Origin: Shinisaurus crocodilurus
Lineage: Eukaryota > Chordata > Lepidosauria > Squamata > Shinisauridae
Direction: 5' to 3'
Assembly (NCBI GenBank): GCA_021292165.1
Contig: CM037878.1
Location: forward strand, 286,015,744 to 286,079,743
DNA: 64,000 nt
Shown here: piece after piece, positions 1-10,113 of the stretch
Layout: each line of letters begins with the position of its first letter
How positions within the stretch are numbered: position 1 is the first letter of the stretch
Position numbers and translations under genes: made by a program
Notes under the pieces: model-generated
What the model saw: only the letters and a program-made list of their open reading frames with translations
Told to the model about the DNA's origin: nothing
Database searches by the model: none

Positions 1-88
1 ATCTTCTTTAGAATTTCCTCCTTTTATCCTGGAAGACAATCTTACTCGGTCACGAGTGATCGCCTGATCATGATGATCTAGATGTGCA
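1..88 (+). repeat. 3' tail of the LINE family also seen at 58422-59844
   Basis: This is the terminal piece of a non-LTR retrotransposon cut by the window edge. It matches the end of the long copy at 59766-59840: a short untranslated tail containing CTTACTCGGTCACGAGTGAT, then a GAT-type repeat. The same tail recurs at 15952-16024, 20697-20798 and, inverted, 33946-34000. Confidence 0.85.
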
Positions 89-170
89 GCTTCTTGGGTG
101 GGAGCTCCTGCCAAAGTGGATTAACAACCTAACCCTTATTTCTGCCACAGCTGTCCTTAGGGCGGCTACA

Positions 171-411
171 GTGTGGCACAGTGGTGAGAGTGTTGGACTG
201 GGACTCGGGAGATCCGGGTTCTAGTCCCCGCTCGGCCATGAAGCTCACTGGGTGACTTTGGGCCAGTCACTGGCTCTTAGCCTAACCTACCTCACAGGGT
301 TGTTGTGAGGATAAAATGGAGAGGAGGAGGAGGATTATGTAAGCCGCCTTGGGTTCCTTGCAGGAAAAAAGGCGGGATATAAATATAATAAATAAATAAA
401 TAAATAAATAA
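171..411 (+). repeat. MIR-like tRNA-derived SINE
   Basis: The 5' part has a tRNA-like Pol III promoter: an A box (GTGGCACAGTGGTGAGAG) and a B box (GGTTCTAGTCC). It is followed by a segment resembling the MIR/CORE-SINE core (GGTGACTTTGGGCCAGTCAC, then CTCACAGGGTTGTTGTGAGG). The 3' end is AAGGCGGGATATAAAT followed by an AATA repeat. This is the commonest SINE here, with about ten copies on both strands. The exact family name is not assigned. Confidence 0.85.
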
Positions 412-564
412 ATGTCCTCTGATATAGAGGACAGTCCTCTATTTGAAGGGCTCTCAGAGTGACATGTCCTCTACTCGAAGGAGGTAAGGATTGGGTAAGT
501 CCATAAAAACACACACTAAAAAAAACATACCATTTGACAGAACAAATTTCTCAACCATTCCTAG
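412..564. other. Short spacer with a possible unnamed repeat
   Basis: The segment has repeated TCCTCTA words, which suggests an old repeat, but no second copy was recognised in the window. It ends at the target-site duplication of the next element. Confidence 0.3.
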
Positions 565-1015
565 CAGGGGCGGTGCTAGGTACTGAAAAGATCAGGCCCA
601 GAGGACCCAAAAAAAAAAAAAAAGGGGGGGAAAAGCACAAATTTGCATATGCTAATCTACATATGCTCTGTCTGAAGCCTCTCTCTCTGTTTGTTGGTCT
701 GTCTGTAAAGGACCCTGACTCCTAAGGACACCCCTATTTGTAAAAAGGGATGCATGGACGGGGGAGAGGAGGGCATTTGATTTCAGAAAAAATCCTCAGG
801 CGGAAAGATTCAAGGGGGGAGCACATGTGGGCAAAAATCCAGCAAATGCAGCGGGGGGGTCAGATGCAGCAGAGATCAGGGCCACTGTGCCTTTATTTCA
901 GCAAGTACCCATGGACAGCAGGGTGGTGGGGCAGCTGGCCTCCCAGAGATTCGGGGCTCCAAATGAAAGGTTCAGGGCTCCAGCCCTAGTGGGCCGCCCC
1001 CTAACACTGCCTCTG
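565..1015. mobile_element. hAT-type non-autonomous DNA transposon
   Basis: The ends are imperfect inverted repeats of the CAGRGGCRGTG type, CAGGGGCGGTGCTAG on the left against CAGAGGCAGTGTTAG on the inverted right. The flanks are an imperfect 8-bp duplication, ATTCCTAG at 557-564 and GCTCCTAG at 1016-1023 (6 of 8). An 8-bp duplication and CAG ends are hAT hallmarks. No transposase frame was recognised; the ORFs inside are chance ones. Confidence 0.65.
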
Positions 1016-1860
1016 GCTCCTAGGCAAAGCCAGCTTGAGGCAGTGTGGGAAGGATTTATGCAGATGTCTTTAGATTAGCCTCACTGGGTGCCAGCCAGGT
1101 AGGTTTTAAGATGCATCCAGGACTACTGGAATAATAATAATAATTTAAAAAGCCATAATGGTTGTTCCCCCCCGTTTTATTTTATGAAATTAAGAAATCA
1201 AATAGTTACTTAGTTCTATCTCTTCGGCAATAATCCAAACATGGAGATCCCTTGGGAGGGAGAAAGTGGCCATAAATAGAATCGTGGCTGGTTTTGCATT
1301 AGAAAAGCTGGGCGTAGTTCATGCCCTGGGTAAAGATAGGAACCCAACTGGGTAGCATAACCAAATGATTAACCCCACAAAGCTAAATCCAGTCTTCAGC
1401 CTCAGGTAGTAGATTCTCTTCCTCCAGTTTTAATTTCACTCTCCTGGACGGCCAGGTTCGGAATAATCGTAAGAAGCACACACAAATCAGGTATAGCCGG
1501 ATTTGTCCAGAAGGAAAGAAAAATGATAAGAATTATCCAAAGCCAGCTATGGAGAGTAACTTCTGGACATCTGCTGCCCCCTTCTGGCCACTGGACATCA
1601 TGACTTGCTGGATGCTTGTACTGCAAATAACCACGAGGATACAGATGATAGTACAGGAATAATAACCAGGCTGAAAGTGACAACAGAAATTTTGCTCAAA
1701 GCCAGTCTCAAGCAGACACACCCTGGCATCAGACCGGATATGGTCCAGCAGAAATCTGACCCGTATTATCCAGCAATCCTTGATATAGTTATACTAGGTC
1801 ATTAAAATGATCCAATTGTTCATATATAGGGTGATCAGATCAAGTCCACAGGAGAACGTT
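1016..1860. other. No recognised gene or repeat
   Basis: The segment contains no conserved reading frame, splice-bounded exon or recognised repeat. The overlapping 60-95 residue ORFs near 1400-1805 on both strands look like chance frames. It may be single-copy flank downstream of ACER3. Confidence 0.4.
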
Positions 1861-2039
1861 TTAAACAGTTGAATAGTAGGAGATTTCAGCCAGTGCACTT
1901 TTTCTATCTATTTTTCTGTTGTATATTTTGGATTGTAGATGTATTGTTTTTAAGCTGTTTTTTTTTTTTTTTTTAACGTGTGTGTTTGTGTTGTTTAAAA
2001 TGAATGGTAACCTGCCTTAAATGTCAGCTTTGGTGGGAA

Positions 2040-2063
2040 GAGAGAGAGAGAGAGAGAGAGAGA
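2040..2063. repeat. (GA)n microsatellite
   Basis: A run of AG dinucleotides lies directly before the L2 fragment. Confidence 0.9.
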
Positions 2064-2188
2064 TGCTCCGAAAACTGGGGCTAGTGCAGAATGCAGCAGC
2101 TCGGCTGTTGTCGGGAGCTCCCCCTTTTCAGCACGCAACTCCTTTGCTGGGGGAACTGCACTGGCTACCTATTCGCTACCGGAGAGAG

Positions 2189-2818
2189 AAACAGGAGGAG
2201 ATAAGCATCCAAATGCAACGGAAAAAAGGAGAGAACTAGGTTCTCAGGATGCAAAAATCTTTATTAAAGGAGCCCGACGCATTTCGGCCTGTGTATTTTT
2301 CAAGGCCTTCCTCAAGGGGCTGTGAATATTCAAAATACATACAATAAATTAACTTAACATGGTTGGGACAACACATAATAAAAATACTTTCTCATTGTGT
2401 ATGGAATTTCTTTACATTCTTATTAGAAATCATTTCAAAACATTTTCTTAAAAATGAGAAACAAGTACTGCTTTTTTAAAAAAAGGAATACATTTTCTTT
2501 ATATAAATAATAACTTACTTGTAAAAGAGTCTGCAGATTTCTTGAACAACTAGTGTTTTCCACTGTTTCACTGGCGACTGAAAAATGGATCTTTTTGAAC
2601 ATGATTATATTATGGTACAGTTTTTTTCTTTTTTTCTCGATGTTATCTCGTTGGCTAAATGTCAAGGACACCCAGTCAGGACACAGCTTGTTTTAAAACA
2701 CCACACTGATTCTGCAGTCACATTAATGGGAACAGTTCCAAATCCTCATTAAGACCTCTTGGTTTTAAAGTATTTAATTTAATTATCCACTGTATTTCCC
2801 TTCTTAATAATTGCTTTT
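2189..2818 (-). mobile_element. Penelope-like retroelement 3' end
   Basis: On the minus strand the last codons of an open frame run from about 2818 to a stop at 2718-2720. The frame includes REIQWIIKLNT and GLNEDLELFPL, the pattern at the very C-terminus of Penelope-like elements after the GIY-YIG endonuclease. About 530 bases of A/T-rich 3' sequence follow, containing a hammerhead-like fold at 2271-2321, which also fits Penelope-like terminal repeats. GAGAGAG occurs at 2182-2188 and 2819-2825 and may be the target duplication, although it is low in complexity. The copy is severely 5' truncated. The family call comes from memory of PLE C-termini. Confidence 0.65.
2271..2321 (-). ncRNA. Degenerate type-I hammerhead ribozyme motif
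   Basis: Read on the minus strand, the order of parts fits a minimal hammerhead. Stem I is AGCCC paired with GGGCT (2317-2321 with 2271-2275). The core TTGAGGA (2309-2315) stands where CTGANGA is expected. Stem II is AGGCC paired with GGCCT (2303-2307 with 2286-2290). Then come GAAA (2282-2285) and a tiny stem III ending in GTC (2276-2278), the expected cleavage triplet. The core change (C to T at the first position, or an extra T) should abolish or weaken cleavage. Its place in a Penelope-like 3' end matches the known association of such ribozymes with that group. Confidence 0.6.
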
Positions 2819-3289
2819 GAGAGAGTGCCTCTTCCCATACCAACCTGCCTGGTCACTGAGGTCATCGGAGGACATTCTCCTGGTGGTTCCACATGGACCT
2901 ATGGCCCGATCAGAGTCCACCCGGAGAAGAGCCTTCAGTGTGGTGGCCCCACTTCTCTGGAACTCCCTGCTGCTGGGGATCAGGCAGGCTCTGACACTGT
3001 GTTGTTTTTGGTGCCTGCTGAAGATGTCTTTGTTCCAGGAGGCCTTCCTTGCTGACCAGCCACAGTGTTTTGGACAAAACTCCCATCTGCCCCAGCCAGC
3101 ATGACTAACGGTCAATGATTATGGGAGTTGTAGTCCAAAACATCTGGAGGACGCCGAGTTGCTTTAAAAAAAAAACCCAGCCCTTTTTATTTGCAGCAGA
3201 ATGGTAACAACAACAAACAAACCAAGAAGAAGTCGGGGAGGGGAAAATTAATATCATGAAACATATCAATATACAGTAATCATTAACAA

Positions 3290-3560
3290 CATCTGCCTTG
3301 ATATAGAGAAAAGGAAAGAGAGAGAGAAAGAGAAAGCAGAAGAAGTGGGGGCAAAGGATTAACATTTCCATTTCAAATATATACGTTAATAATATAAGCA
3401 GACGACATATCTAAATAAGCATCTGTACGACTTGGACAGTTGTAGGAGATATGCTCAAACACAGCAAGAGCAATAAGATCTTCAGTCCACTGAGTGACAG
3501 GTGCTGGGTGTTTATTCTTCCAAGCTTGGAGTATAAGGGCACACTCCTATGGCCGCCAGA
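3290..3560 (-). repeat. L1 LINE 3' end fragment
   Basis: On the minus strand this matches the end of the fuller L1-like fragment at 41440-41910, sharing words around ATATATACGTTAATA and GATCTTCAGTCC. It covers the last codons and 3' untranslated region and is truncated on both sides. Confidence 0.55.
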
Positions 3561-3587
3561 GCCAGACAGAGTCTAGATGGGCATAGG

Positions 3588-3733
3588 CAGGGCTTTTTTT
3601 CTGGTGGAACTCACCGGAACTGAGTTCCAGCACCCTTTCTTCTATTAATTGCATTACAATTTAATCGCCATCTACTCCCGAGGAAATGTAATCCAAGAGT
3701 TCCGGTACCCTTTTCTCCAGAAAAAAAGCACTG
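3588..3733. mobile_element. hAT-type MITE with perfect 8-bp duplication
   Basis: The terminal inverted repeats are CAGGGCTTTTTTTCTGG and, inverted, CAGTGCTTTTTTTCTGG. The flanks carry a perfect 8-bp duplication, GGCATAGG at 3580-3587 and 3734-3741. The 146-bp element has no coding capacity. Confidence 0.88.
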
Positions 3734-4004
3734 GGCATAGGAGAAGTCGGAGTCCGAGCTCTGACCTCAGAAACACGCTCCGAGGTCGGACCTGGGGCTC
3801 CAAATTCGGAACGCCATCCTTCCACCTTCGCAACGGGTGCGGAAAAATTATGCTGGCTCTGAGGTTGGAAGACTGACCTAGGAGCTGGGGAAGAGACACG
3901 CTCCAGCCGAATATGTAGCATCTTGGTGGCACCTCAGCCTCCTCTCGTCATGCTCTGGGCTGGGCCAAAAGACTTAGACAAAATCAGGATGGGAGCAGTG
4001 GATC

Positions 4005-4976
4005 ATCCTCCAGAGATCCTTGGACCCATCTCCAAGGATCTCTCCAAACTGGGAGACCTGGCATCACAATGACAAATGCGGTTCAGCGTAAGCAAGTGTA
4101 AAGTAATGCACGCTGGGGTGAAAAATCCCAACTTCAAGTATAATCTGATGGGCTCTGAGCTAGCGGTGACTGTCCAAGAAAGAGATCTTGGGGTTGTGGT
4201 GGACAGCTCGATGAAAATGTCGACCCAGTGTGCAGCTGCTGTGAAAAAGGCAAGCTCCATGTTAGGCATAATTAGGAAAGGAATTGAAAATAAAACTGTG
4301 CCAAGATCACCCTGCCCTTGTACAAATCTATGGTGCGACCACACTTAGAATACTGTGTACAGTTCTGGTCCCCGCACCTAAAAAAGAACATTGTAGAGTT
4401 GGGAAAAGGGCAGAAAAGGGTAGCTAAAAGGATTAAGGGGCTGGAGCAGCTCCCCTACGAGGAAAGGTTACAACAGCTGGGATTGTTTGGCTTAGAAAAA
4501 GGGCGAGTAAGTGGACACATGATAGAGGTGTATAAATTTATGCCTGGTGTGGAGAAAGTGGGCAGGGAGACATTTTCTCCCTCTCTCATAATACTAGAAC
4601 CCAGTGGGGTCATCCCATGAAGCTGATTGGTGAGAGATTCAGGACAGATAAAAGGAAGGACGTCTTCACACAGCACAGAATTAAACTACGGAATTCACTT
4701 CCACGAGATGTAGTGATGGCCACCAATTCGGACAGCTTTCAAAGGGGATTGGACAAATTCATGGAGGAGAAGGCTATCAATGGCTACTAGTCCTGATGGC
4801 CATTTGCTACCTCCAGTATCAGAGGCAGTATTCCTACATACTCCAGTTGCTGGGGAACATGGGTGGGAGGGTGCTGTTGCACTCATGTCCTGCTCGTGGG
4901 ATCCTGTGGGCAGCTGGCTGGCCACTGTGTAAACAGAATGCTGGACAAAACGGACTCTTGGTCTGATCCAGCATCA
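4005..4976 (+). pseudogene. CR1/L3-type LINE ORF2 C-terminus and 3' UTR
   Basis: The plus strand encodes the end of a CR1/L3 reverse transcriptase protein in shifted frames. The first piece has NKC-like SKCKVMH and ERDLGVVVDSSMK (4076-4300). A second frame has YKSMVRPHLEYCVQFWSPHL and LPYEERLQQLGLF (4318-4620). The coding end resumes with RFRTDKRK and LDKFMEEKAINGY, ending near 4788. The untranslated tail runs to GGTCTGATCCAGCATC at about 4975. Frame changes make it a dead 5'-truncated copy. The same tail lies inverted at 25139, 28727, 43935 and 58345. Confidence 0.85.
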
Positions 4977-4978
4977 GT

Positions 4979-5205
4979 GAGAGCCAGTGTGGCGTAGTGG
5001 TGAGAGTGTTGGACTGGTCTAGTCCCCGCTCGGCCATGAAACTCACTGGGTGACTTTGGGCCAGTCACTGACTCTCAGCCTAACCTACCTCACAGGGTTG
5101 TTGTGAGGGTAAAATGGAGAGGAGGAGGATTATGTAAGCCGCCTTGGCTTCCTTTCAGGAAAAAGGGCAGGGTATAAATATAATAAATAAAAATAAATTA
5201 AAAAA
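4979..5205 (+). repeat. MIR-like tRNA-derived SINE
   Basis: This is the same family as 171-411. An internal deletion removes the segment between the A and B boxes (GTTGGACTGG runs straight into TCTAGTCC). It abuts the CR1 tail to its left. Confidence 0.85.
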
Positions 5206-5229
5206 TCAGGGCTCTTCTGATGTTCTTTA

Positions 5230-5530
5230 TGTCCATAATCCTCCAAGTTCGGAGGGTTATGAGCAGCCTCACTGAATTGCACTGCCTGTCTCTTTACGAC
5301 TGTAAGGGCTCTCAGTATCCACCTTTGCTGTCCATCTGTTAATCCTCACATCACAGGGTTGTAAATTTAAAATTGAACGTACATCTGCTATTATCACAGA
5401 TTTTTCAAGAACAGAAAGTTTTACGAGCAATGACTTCCGACCAAAAAGAATCCACAACAGGACATGCCCACATCCTATGTCTCCAGGAGGCAATGTCCTC
5501 ATGATACCAGGGTGCTTGCCGCTACTCAAG
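5230..5530 (-). repeat. L1 LINE ORF2 3' fragment
   Basis: The minus strand encodes a remnant with GHVLLWILFGRKSL and LEKSVIIADVR. It is nearly identical in order to the L1 fragment at 41690-41910. It is a 5'-truncated dead copy next to a hAT MITE. Confidence 0.6.
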
Positions 5531-5543
5531 CCACTGTCTAGAC

Positions 5544-5679
5544 CGGTGGTCCCCAACCTTGGGTCCCCAGATGTTGCTGGCCTACAGCTCCCGGCATACC
5601 CAGCCAGCATGGCTAATGGCAAGGGATTCTGGGAGCTGTAGTCCAGCAACATCTGGGGACCCAAGCTTGGAGAGCCCTG
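5544..5679. mobile_element. Palindromic hAT MITE (family A)
   Basis: A near-palindrome carries CCAACCTTGGGTCCCCAG at the left and its inverse at the right, with an 8-bp duplication GTCTAGAC at 5536-5543 and 5680-5687. This is the diverged subtype, with GCTGGCCTACAGCTCCC in place of the more common core. The closest relative is 14806-14941. Confidence 0.85.
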
Positions 5680-5984
5680 GTCTAGACAGATGTATGGCAT
5701 GGTATGGATGAGAAGAATAGAGGACGCTTCCTTTCATCCACTCGGACAACTGGCCCATCTTCCACATCTGTGAAAACTCCGATCGGTAGTGGTTTTCCAG
5801 GGTCTCTCAGGCCGCAAACCTATCCTACGGGCTACAGATGCCGGAGGTTGAACCTGGGAATACATGCACCGTGGAGGGAATGGATCGTGTGGACAGAGCA
5901 CTGGGGATAGGCTTCTATGTAAGGAGGGAGGAATCTATCCATCTCAGTTTCTTGTTTTTCCAATTGTACATTCGGTTTGTCCCA

Positions 5985-6850
5985 AACTTTATTATTTGCA
6001 TTTATCTATCGCCCATCTGGCCGGCCAACCGGCCACCCTGGGCGATGTACAGAAAATAAAACAGAACAAAATACATTAAAACATTTTTCTCCATTAAAAA
6101 ACATTAAAACAGTATAAAATTTTAAAATCTTAGCCCACCCCATATTCCCGCCTGAATAACCAAGTTTTTAATGAGCGGCGGAAGCTCAGCAGAGAGGGGG
6201 CATGGCGGAGGTCACTTGGGAGAGAGTTCCACAGTATGGGGGCCGCCACAGAAAAGGCCCTCTTCCTCGTCCCGACCAGTCTAGCTGCTCTGGCTGAAGG
6301 GACAAGGAGAAGGCCGTCTGTGGCAGATCTTGTTGAGCGGCCCACTTGGTGTTGCTGGAGACGCTCCTTGAGATAGACTGGACTGGAGCCGTATAGGGTT
6401 TTAAAGGTCAAAGCCAACACCTTGAATTCAGCTCGGCAAGCAACTGGTAGCCAGTGTAGCTCCTTGAGCACTGGCGTGATGTGATCCCGCCGGCGGTTGC
6501 CTTTAACCAGGCGAGCCGCCGCGTTCTGTACCAGCTGTAGCTTCCGAACCGTCTTCAAGGGTAACCCCATGTAGAGCGCATTACAGTAGTCTAGGCGAGA
6601 GGAGACCAAGGCATGAACCACTGAAGGGAGCAGATGATTAGGAAGGTAGGGGCACAGCTGCCATATCAGATGGAGTTGATACAGCGCCGCCCGGCTCACA
6701 GCTGCCACCTGAGCCTCCATGGACAGCTGGGAGTCTAGAATGACCCCCAAGCTGTGGACGTGGTCCTTCAGGGGGAGATGTACCCCATTCAGCACCAGGT
6801 CAACATCCCCTAACCTCCCCTTGTCCCCCACCAGAAGTACCTCAGTCTTG
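5985..6850 (-). pseudogene. L2-type LINE, ORF2 C-terminal region
   Basis: A 233-residue open frame on the minus strand (6831 to 6130) is the C-terminal part of an L2-clade ORF2. Landmarks in order are LGVILDSQLSM, HALVSSRLDYCNALYMG, KLQLVQNAAARLV, ELHWLPVACRAEFKVL and KRAFSVAAPILWNSLPSDLR. The 3' untranslated tail occupies 5985-6129. The start methionine lies inside the normal protein, because the copy is 5' truncated and lacks the endonuclease and catalytic YADD region. The intact frame suggests a fairly young insertion, but it cannot be autonomous. Confidence 0.9.
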
Positions 6851-7597
6851 TCGGGAAAATTTCCAATCTTTCATTGGGCTCGTCTTAGACTTTGATAAAT
6901 ATCATTTTAAAAAAAAGTTTGCATGAAAATTCACACCCATTGTTGTACGCCTTTCTCCGAATACCTGCATTTTTGCACGCAATTTTGCCTAATATTCACA
7001 TTTTTTTTTTTAAAAAAAACAGCTTGCCCTAATACAGGGATGGGGAACGGGGGGCTCTTCAGATGTCGCTGGACTACAGCACCCACCACCCTTCACCATT
7101 GGCTATGATGGCAGGGGCTGATGGGAGTTGCAGTTGAACAACATCTGGAAGGTCAGTGGTTTCCCCATCTGAAATAACCATGGTTTTCTTCCCAGCAGGG
7201 GGCAGCATTGACCTAGAAGCTGATGACAACGGCTGGTGGAAATTACAGCTCTGGAAGTACCAGCTTTTGGCTTCCCCAGAAGTTTTGGCCTACAATTCCC
7301 ATCAGCCCCAGCCAGCAGGGCCAATGGTCAGAGGTGATCGGAGCTGTGGGGCAAAGCACCTGGAAGGACCCAGGTTAAGGCTGGTTAAACCGTGCTTTCC
7401 ATGGGGGGCACAGTGGGTCTCATGGAACCCAATCCTCCTCACCCAGAGGTGTCTGCACTTTCTCTCTAGGAAGCGCCATGGACACGGTCCTGCCCACCAC
7501 GTTGCCCAGAGAGGGGGCAGGAGCTTCAGAGGCTGTCTTCCCTGGCTCACACCCGCCCCATAGTCTCCAACTGCCCCCCAAATGCCGGGGCTGTCCC

Positions 7598-8522
7598 CAG
7601 GGATGGGGACTCGGACTCGGGGACTCGGGGACTCGACTCGTGAGTCGGACTGAGTCCCCCCTCTGACTCGACTCGGGACTCGAGACCAAGGACTCTTCAA
7701 CATCCCTGGGCTGTGCCAGAAGGAGTGGAGAGGAGCGTGATTGCCGGCGAAGAGCGCATGGAAGCGAGGTGTGCCGCTGCTCGGCCACTATGGACGGCTA
7801 CCAGGAGTGCAGCCCCAACAGTGTGTCAAGATTTATTTTGATTGGTGTGTTGCGTACTTGGGAGAGGCAGAAGAAGGACCTGAGATGACTCTGTGTGGCT
7901 GCTCTGAGTGTGTTTCTGGTTCCAGCAAGTTCATCACCAGTGGAGCGGGTGTTCAGTGAGGGTGGAATTGTGATGAGATCTCACCGTTCCAGAATGGGGG
8001 CCAAACATTTAGAAAAAATCATGTTCCTCAAATGCAACATGGATAAGTTTTAGGAAGTACAGCAAGTTTATTTTTTAAAATCATTTTCCTAAAATGCAAC
8101 CTTTCAGACATTTGGGGTTTGGCTGCCTCTGCCTGCCTGTCTGGGGTTCCCAGCCTCCTCTGCCTGCCTGGTCTCTTCTTGACCAGTTCAACAGTTGAAT
8201 TGTCCAAGACAAAGGCCTCTGCTTGCCTGCTTTGGGGTTCCCTGCCTCCTCTGCCTGCCTGGTTATTTCGGGTTTTTCTGCCTGGTCTGTTCTTGCCTAA
8301 ATCAGTTGCAGAGTTTTGAAATCTGAAGTAGCCTTATTTTGTTGGGGAAAGACCCCATTGGTTTTAATAGGGACTCGTGGAGTCAGCTTTGGGAGTGACT
8401 CGTGACTCGTGACTCGTGAGTCACCATTTTGGACCAAGGACTCGGACTCGGACTCGAGACTCGGGTCCAAAGACTCGTGACTCGACTCGTGACTCGAGAC
8501 CAAGGACTCTTCAACATCCCTG
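7598..8522 (+). mobile_element. Internally deleted hAT transposon with subterminal ACTCG repeats
   Basis: The element is bounded by CAGGGATG-type inverted ends and a perfect 8-bp duplication GCTGTCCC at 7590-7597 and 8523-8530. Both subterminal zones are packed with GACTCG/ACTCGTG words (about 7606-7690 and 8369-8505), as expected of transposase-binding subterminal repeats. A transposase C-terminus lies at 7922-8053. The last 27 bases of the 3' end also occur internally at about 7682-7708, so the left end may already be a rearranged mini-copy. The rest of the transposase is missing. Confidence 0.9.
7922..8053 (+). pseudogene. hAT transposase C-terminal dimerisation segment
   Basis: A 43-codon in-frame stretch ends at TAG (8051-8053). 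It contains SSSPVERVFSEGGIVMRSHR and KIMFLKCN, the hallmark of the hAT C-terminal dimerisation region near the transposase end. The frame is closed or unrelated upstream, so only the last part of the gene survives. The location inside the duplication-bounded element 7598-8522 confirms the source. Confidence 0.9.
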
Positions 8523-8595
8523 GCTGTCCCTTAAGCCATCATGGCTTCTCACTTTGTCATGCAGAGTCCCGAATGCCACTGCCTCCCGGGACTGC

Positions 8596-8687
8596 GAGCT
8601 ACTTAAAGGGGCCATGGGCAAAATTGCAGCTAAGCCAACACTTTTAGCTTAGCTGCAATTTTGCCCATGGCTCCTTTAAGATAGCTC
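8596..8687. repeat. Short foldback palindrome
   Basis: A long inverted repeat: CCATGGGCAAAATTGCAGCT on the left is mirrored by AGCTGCAATTTTGCCCATGG on the right, with the outer flanks GAGCTA and TAGCTC also pairing. The central loop is about 12 bases. It looks like a small MITE, but no target duplication was identified. Confidence 0.7.
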
Positions 8688-8689
8688 TG

Positions 8690-9640
8690 CTTAGGCTCAA
8701 AAGGCTGCCCAAGGAGAGAAGAAAGAGGGCAGGGAAGGCACAGATGCAAGGATGTGCGTGCACGCGCGTGCGTGCAGAGGGAGAGGTGACAGGTGAGGTA
8801 TAGTGTCAGAAGGAAATGCAAGAAACTTCCCCCTTCTCTCGGAAGCTCCGTGTTTGGGGGTCTGGGGTGGGTGGGTGGGTGGGTGGGTAAGCTTCACCTG
8901 TTGAATTTGTGCCAGTCCTGACCATTTTAAAACAAAGAGATTGCCCTGCAAGCACCCATGAAAAACACCAGATGTCAACAATTAAGGGTAACAAGAAAAT
9001 ATTACAAAAGCCACTTATAAAATAGTATAAAATAGTATACGTTATATGTAATAATTATATAACATTTTGTGTGTTTCCTCTAATAACTTTTGTACTTGAC
9101 CATGCCCTTTGGTTGCCTGGCCATACCCTTGGCCACGCCCCCCATGTTGCCTGGCCACGCCCTCTGGATCACACCTTCATGTTGCTTAACCATACCTCTT
9201 GCAAATTCACATGGTGTGTCCCTATTTTCATCTGTGAAATGGGAGGGTCTGCCACCCCAGCAGCAGAGCTCAGTATTCCAGGGGGCTTGTTGGTTAGGGT
9301 GGGGTTCTTCCCCCCCCCATCCTTTTCAGCATCTGCTGTGCAGCCTCATGGCCTGGGGTCTCCTTTGCTAGCGCTAGCAATGCAAGCCCCAAGCTTTTGT
9401 GCGTGTCCAAGCACGTGTGCAGCCCCCTGGCACGGCCCAATTGGGGCCAGAAATGTTGTGCACCTCCGTTTTTCAGCCTCTGATTCAGGGCAGGAGAGGT
9501 TAACTATTTACTGATAGCCATTTGGTCGCCTCTCCTTAGCAGCAGCAGCAATGGGTGCAGATGGGCTGCCTTAACTTCAAAATAAAAGCAGCTGTGTTCA
9601 TGCGATGTAGAGTTTGTTTTGTAGCTAATCCGAGAGAGAG
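8690..9640. other. No gene recognised; low-complexity patches
   Basis: The stretch holds short GTGCGTGCACGCGCGTG-type alternation (8753-8776), a GGTGGGT run (8866-8887) and a loose array of TGGCCACGCCC-like units (about 9098-9200). The 147-residue ORF at 9071-9514 has no recognisable domain and overlaps the array. Confidence 0.4.
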
Positions 9641-9654
9641 TGTGAAGGCAGTTT

Positions 9655-9885
9655 AATTAATTAATTATATTTATACTCCGCCTTTTTTCCTGCAAGGAAC
9701 CCAAGGCGGCTTATATAATCCTCCTCTCCATTTTATCCCCACAACAACCCTGTGAGGTAGGTTAGGCTGAGAGTCAGTGACTGGCCCAAAGTCACCCAGT
9801 GAGTTTCATGGCTGAGTGGGGACTAGAACCCGGATCTCCCGAGTCCCAGTCCAACACTCTCACCACTACGCCACACTGGCTCTCT
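9655..9885 (-). repeat. MIR-like tRNA-derived SINE
   Basis: A full-length minus-strand copy runs from the TTAATTAATTATATTTATAC tail to the inverted A box at GCCACACTGGCTCTC. It is very similar to the copies at 25812, 45604 and 56818. Confidence 0.9.
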
Positions 9886-10021
9886 TGAACCAATAGCTGT
9901 CAGTGTCTTCCACCCTTTGAACACTTCCCTTTGAGCACTTTAAGCCACAACTGTATATACTCTCAAAAATCAAATTCTAATGGGACGTAGGCTGCAAAAA
10001 AATAGAATTCTTCAAACTCTT

Positions 10022-10113
10022 AGGCTGCAATCCTATGCATGTTTCTAGTTAGATTGGGGGGGGGGGTTGTAGGACTTTTTTTCTGTCTGAATATGCATAG
10101 GATTGCACCTTTA
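10022..10113. mobile_element. Palindromic MITE (family B)
   Basis: The ends are GCTGCAATCCTATGCATG and its inverse ATGCATAGGATTGCAC. The middle has a G run and GTTGTAGGACTTTTTTTC. It is a diverged member of the family found at 11859, 16341, 19124, 24141 and 27250. Confidence 0.65.

Larger units (their letters stand above)
2074..3060 (+). mobile_element. L2-type LINE fragment, interrupted
   Basis: Two pieces of the C-terminal region of an L2-type ORF2 lie in the same orientation. The left piece (2074-2181) encodes LVQNAAARLLSG and ELHWLPIRYR, typical of L2. The right piece (about 2826-3045) encodes RRRAFSVVAPLLWNSL. Between them sits the Penelope-like insertion 2189-2818, flanked by GAGAGAG on both sides. 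The middle of the L2 protein is missing, so some sequence was deleted before or during the insertion. Non-functional. Confidence 0.8.

Noticed and set aside
171..411. The well-known Sauria SINE (with a Bov-B tail)
   Set aside because: The recalled Sauria SINE end (GGTCAGGGGTCCCTTTACC) is absent. The core here is MIR-like and the tail is GGCGGGATATAAATA plus AATA units.
1402..1805. Possible exon pair or small gene (overlapping ORFs on both strands)
   Set aside because: No splice consensus or family pattern supports either frame, and both strands are equally open.
2435..2671. A small host protein encoded on the minus strand
   Set aside because: It lies in the A/T-rich 3' part of the Penelope-like element, downstream of its stop codon, and is lysine/phenylalanine-rich low-complexity sequence.
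7606..7690. A CRISPR-like or satellite array from repeated GACTCG words
   Set aside because: Units are only 5-8 bases with no regular spacers, and they lie at both ends of one hAT element, so they are subterminal repeats.
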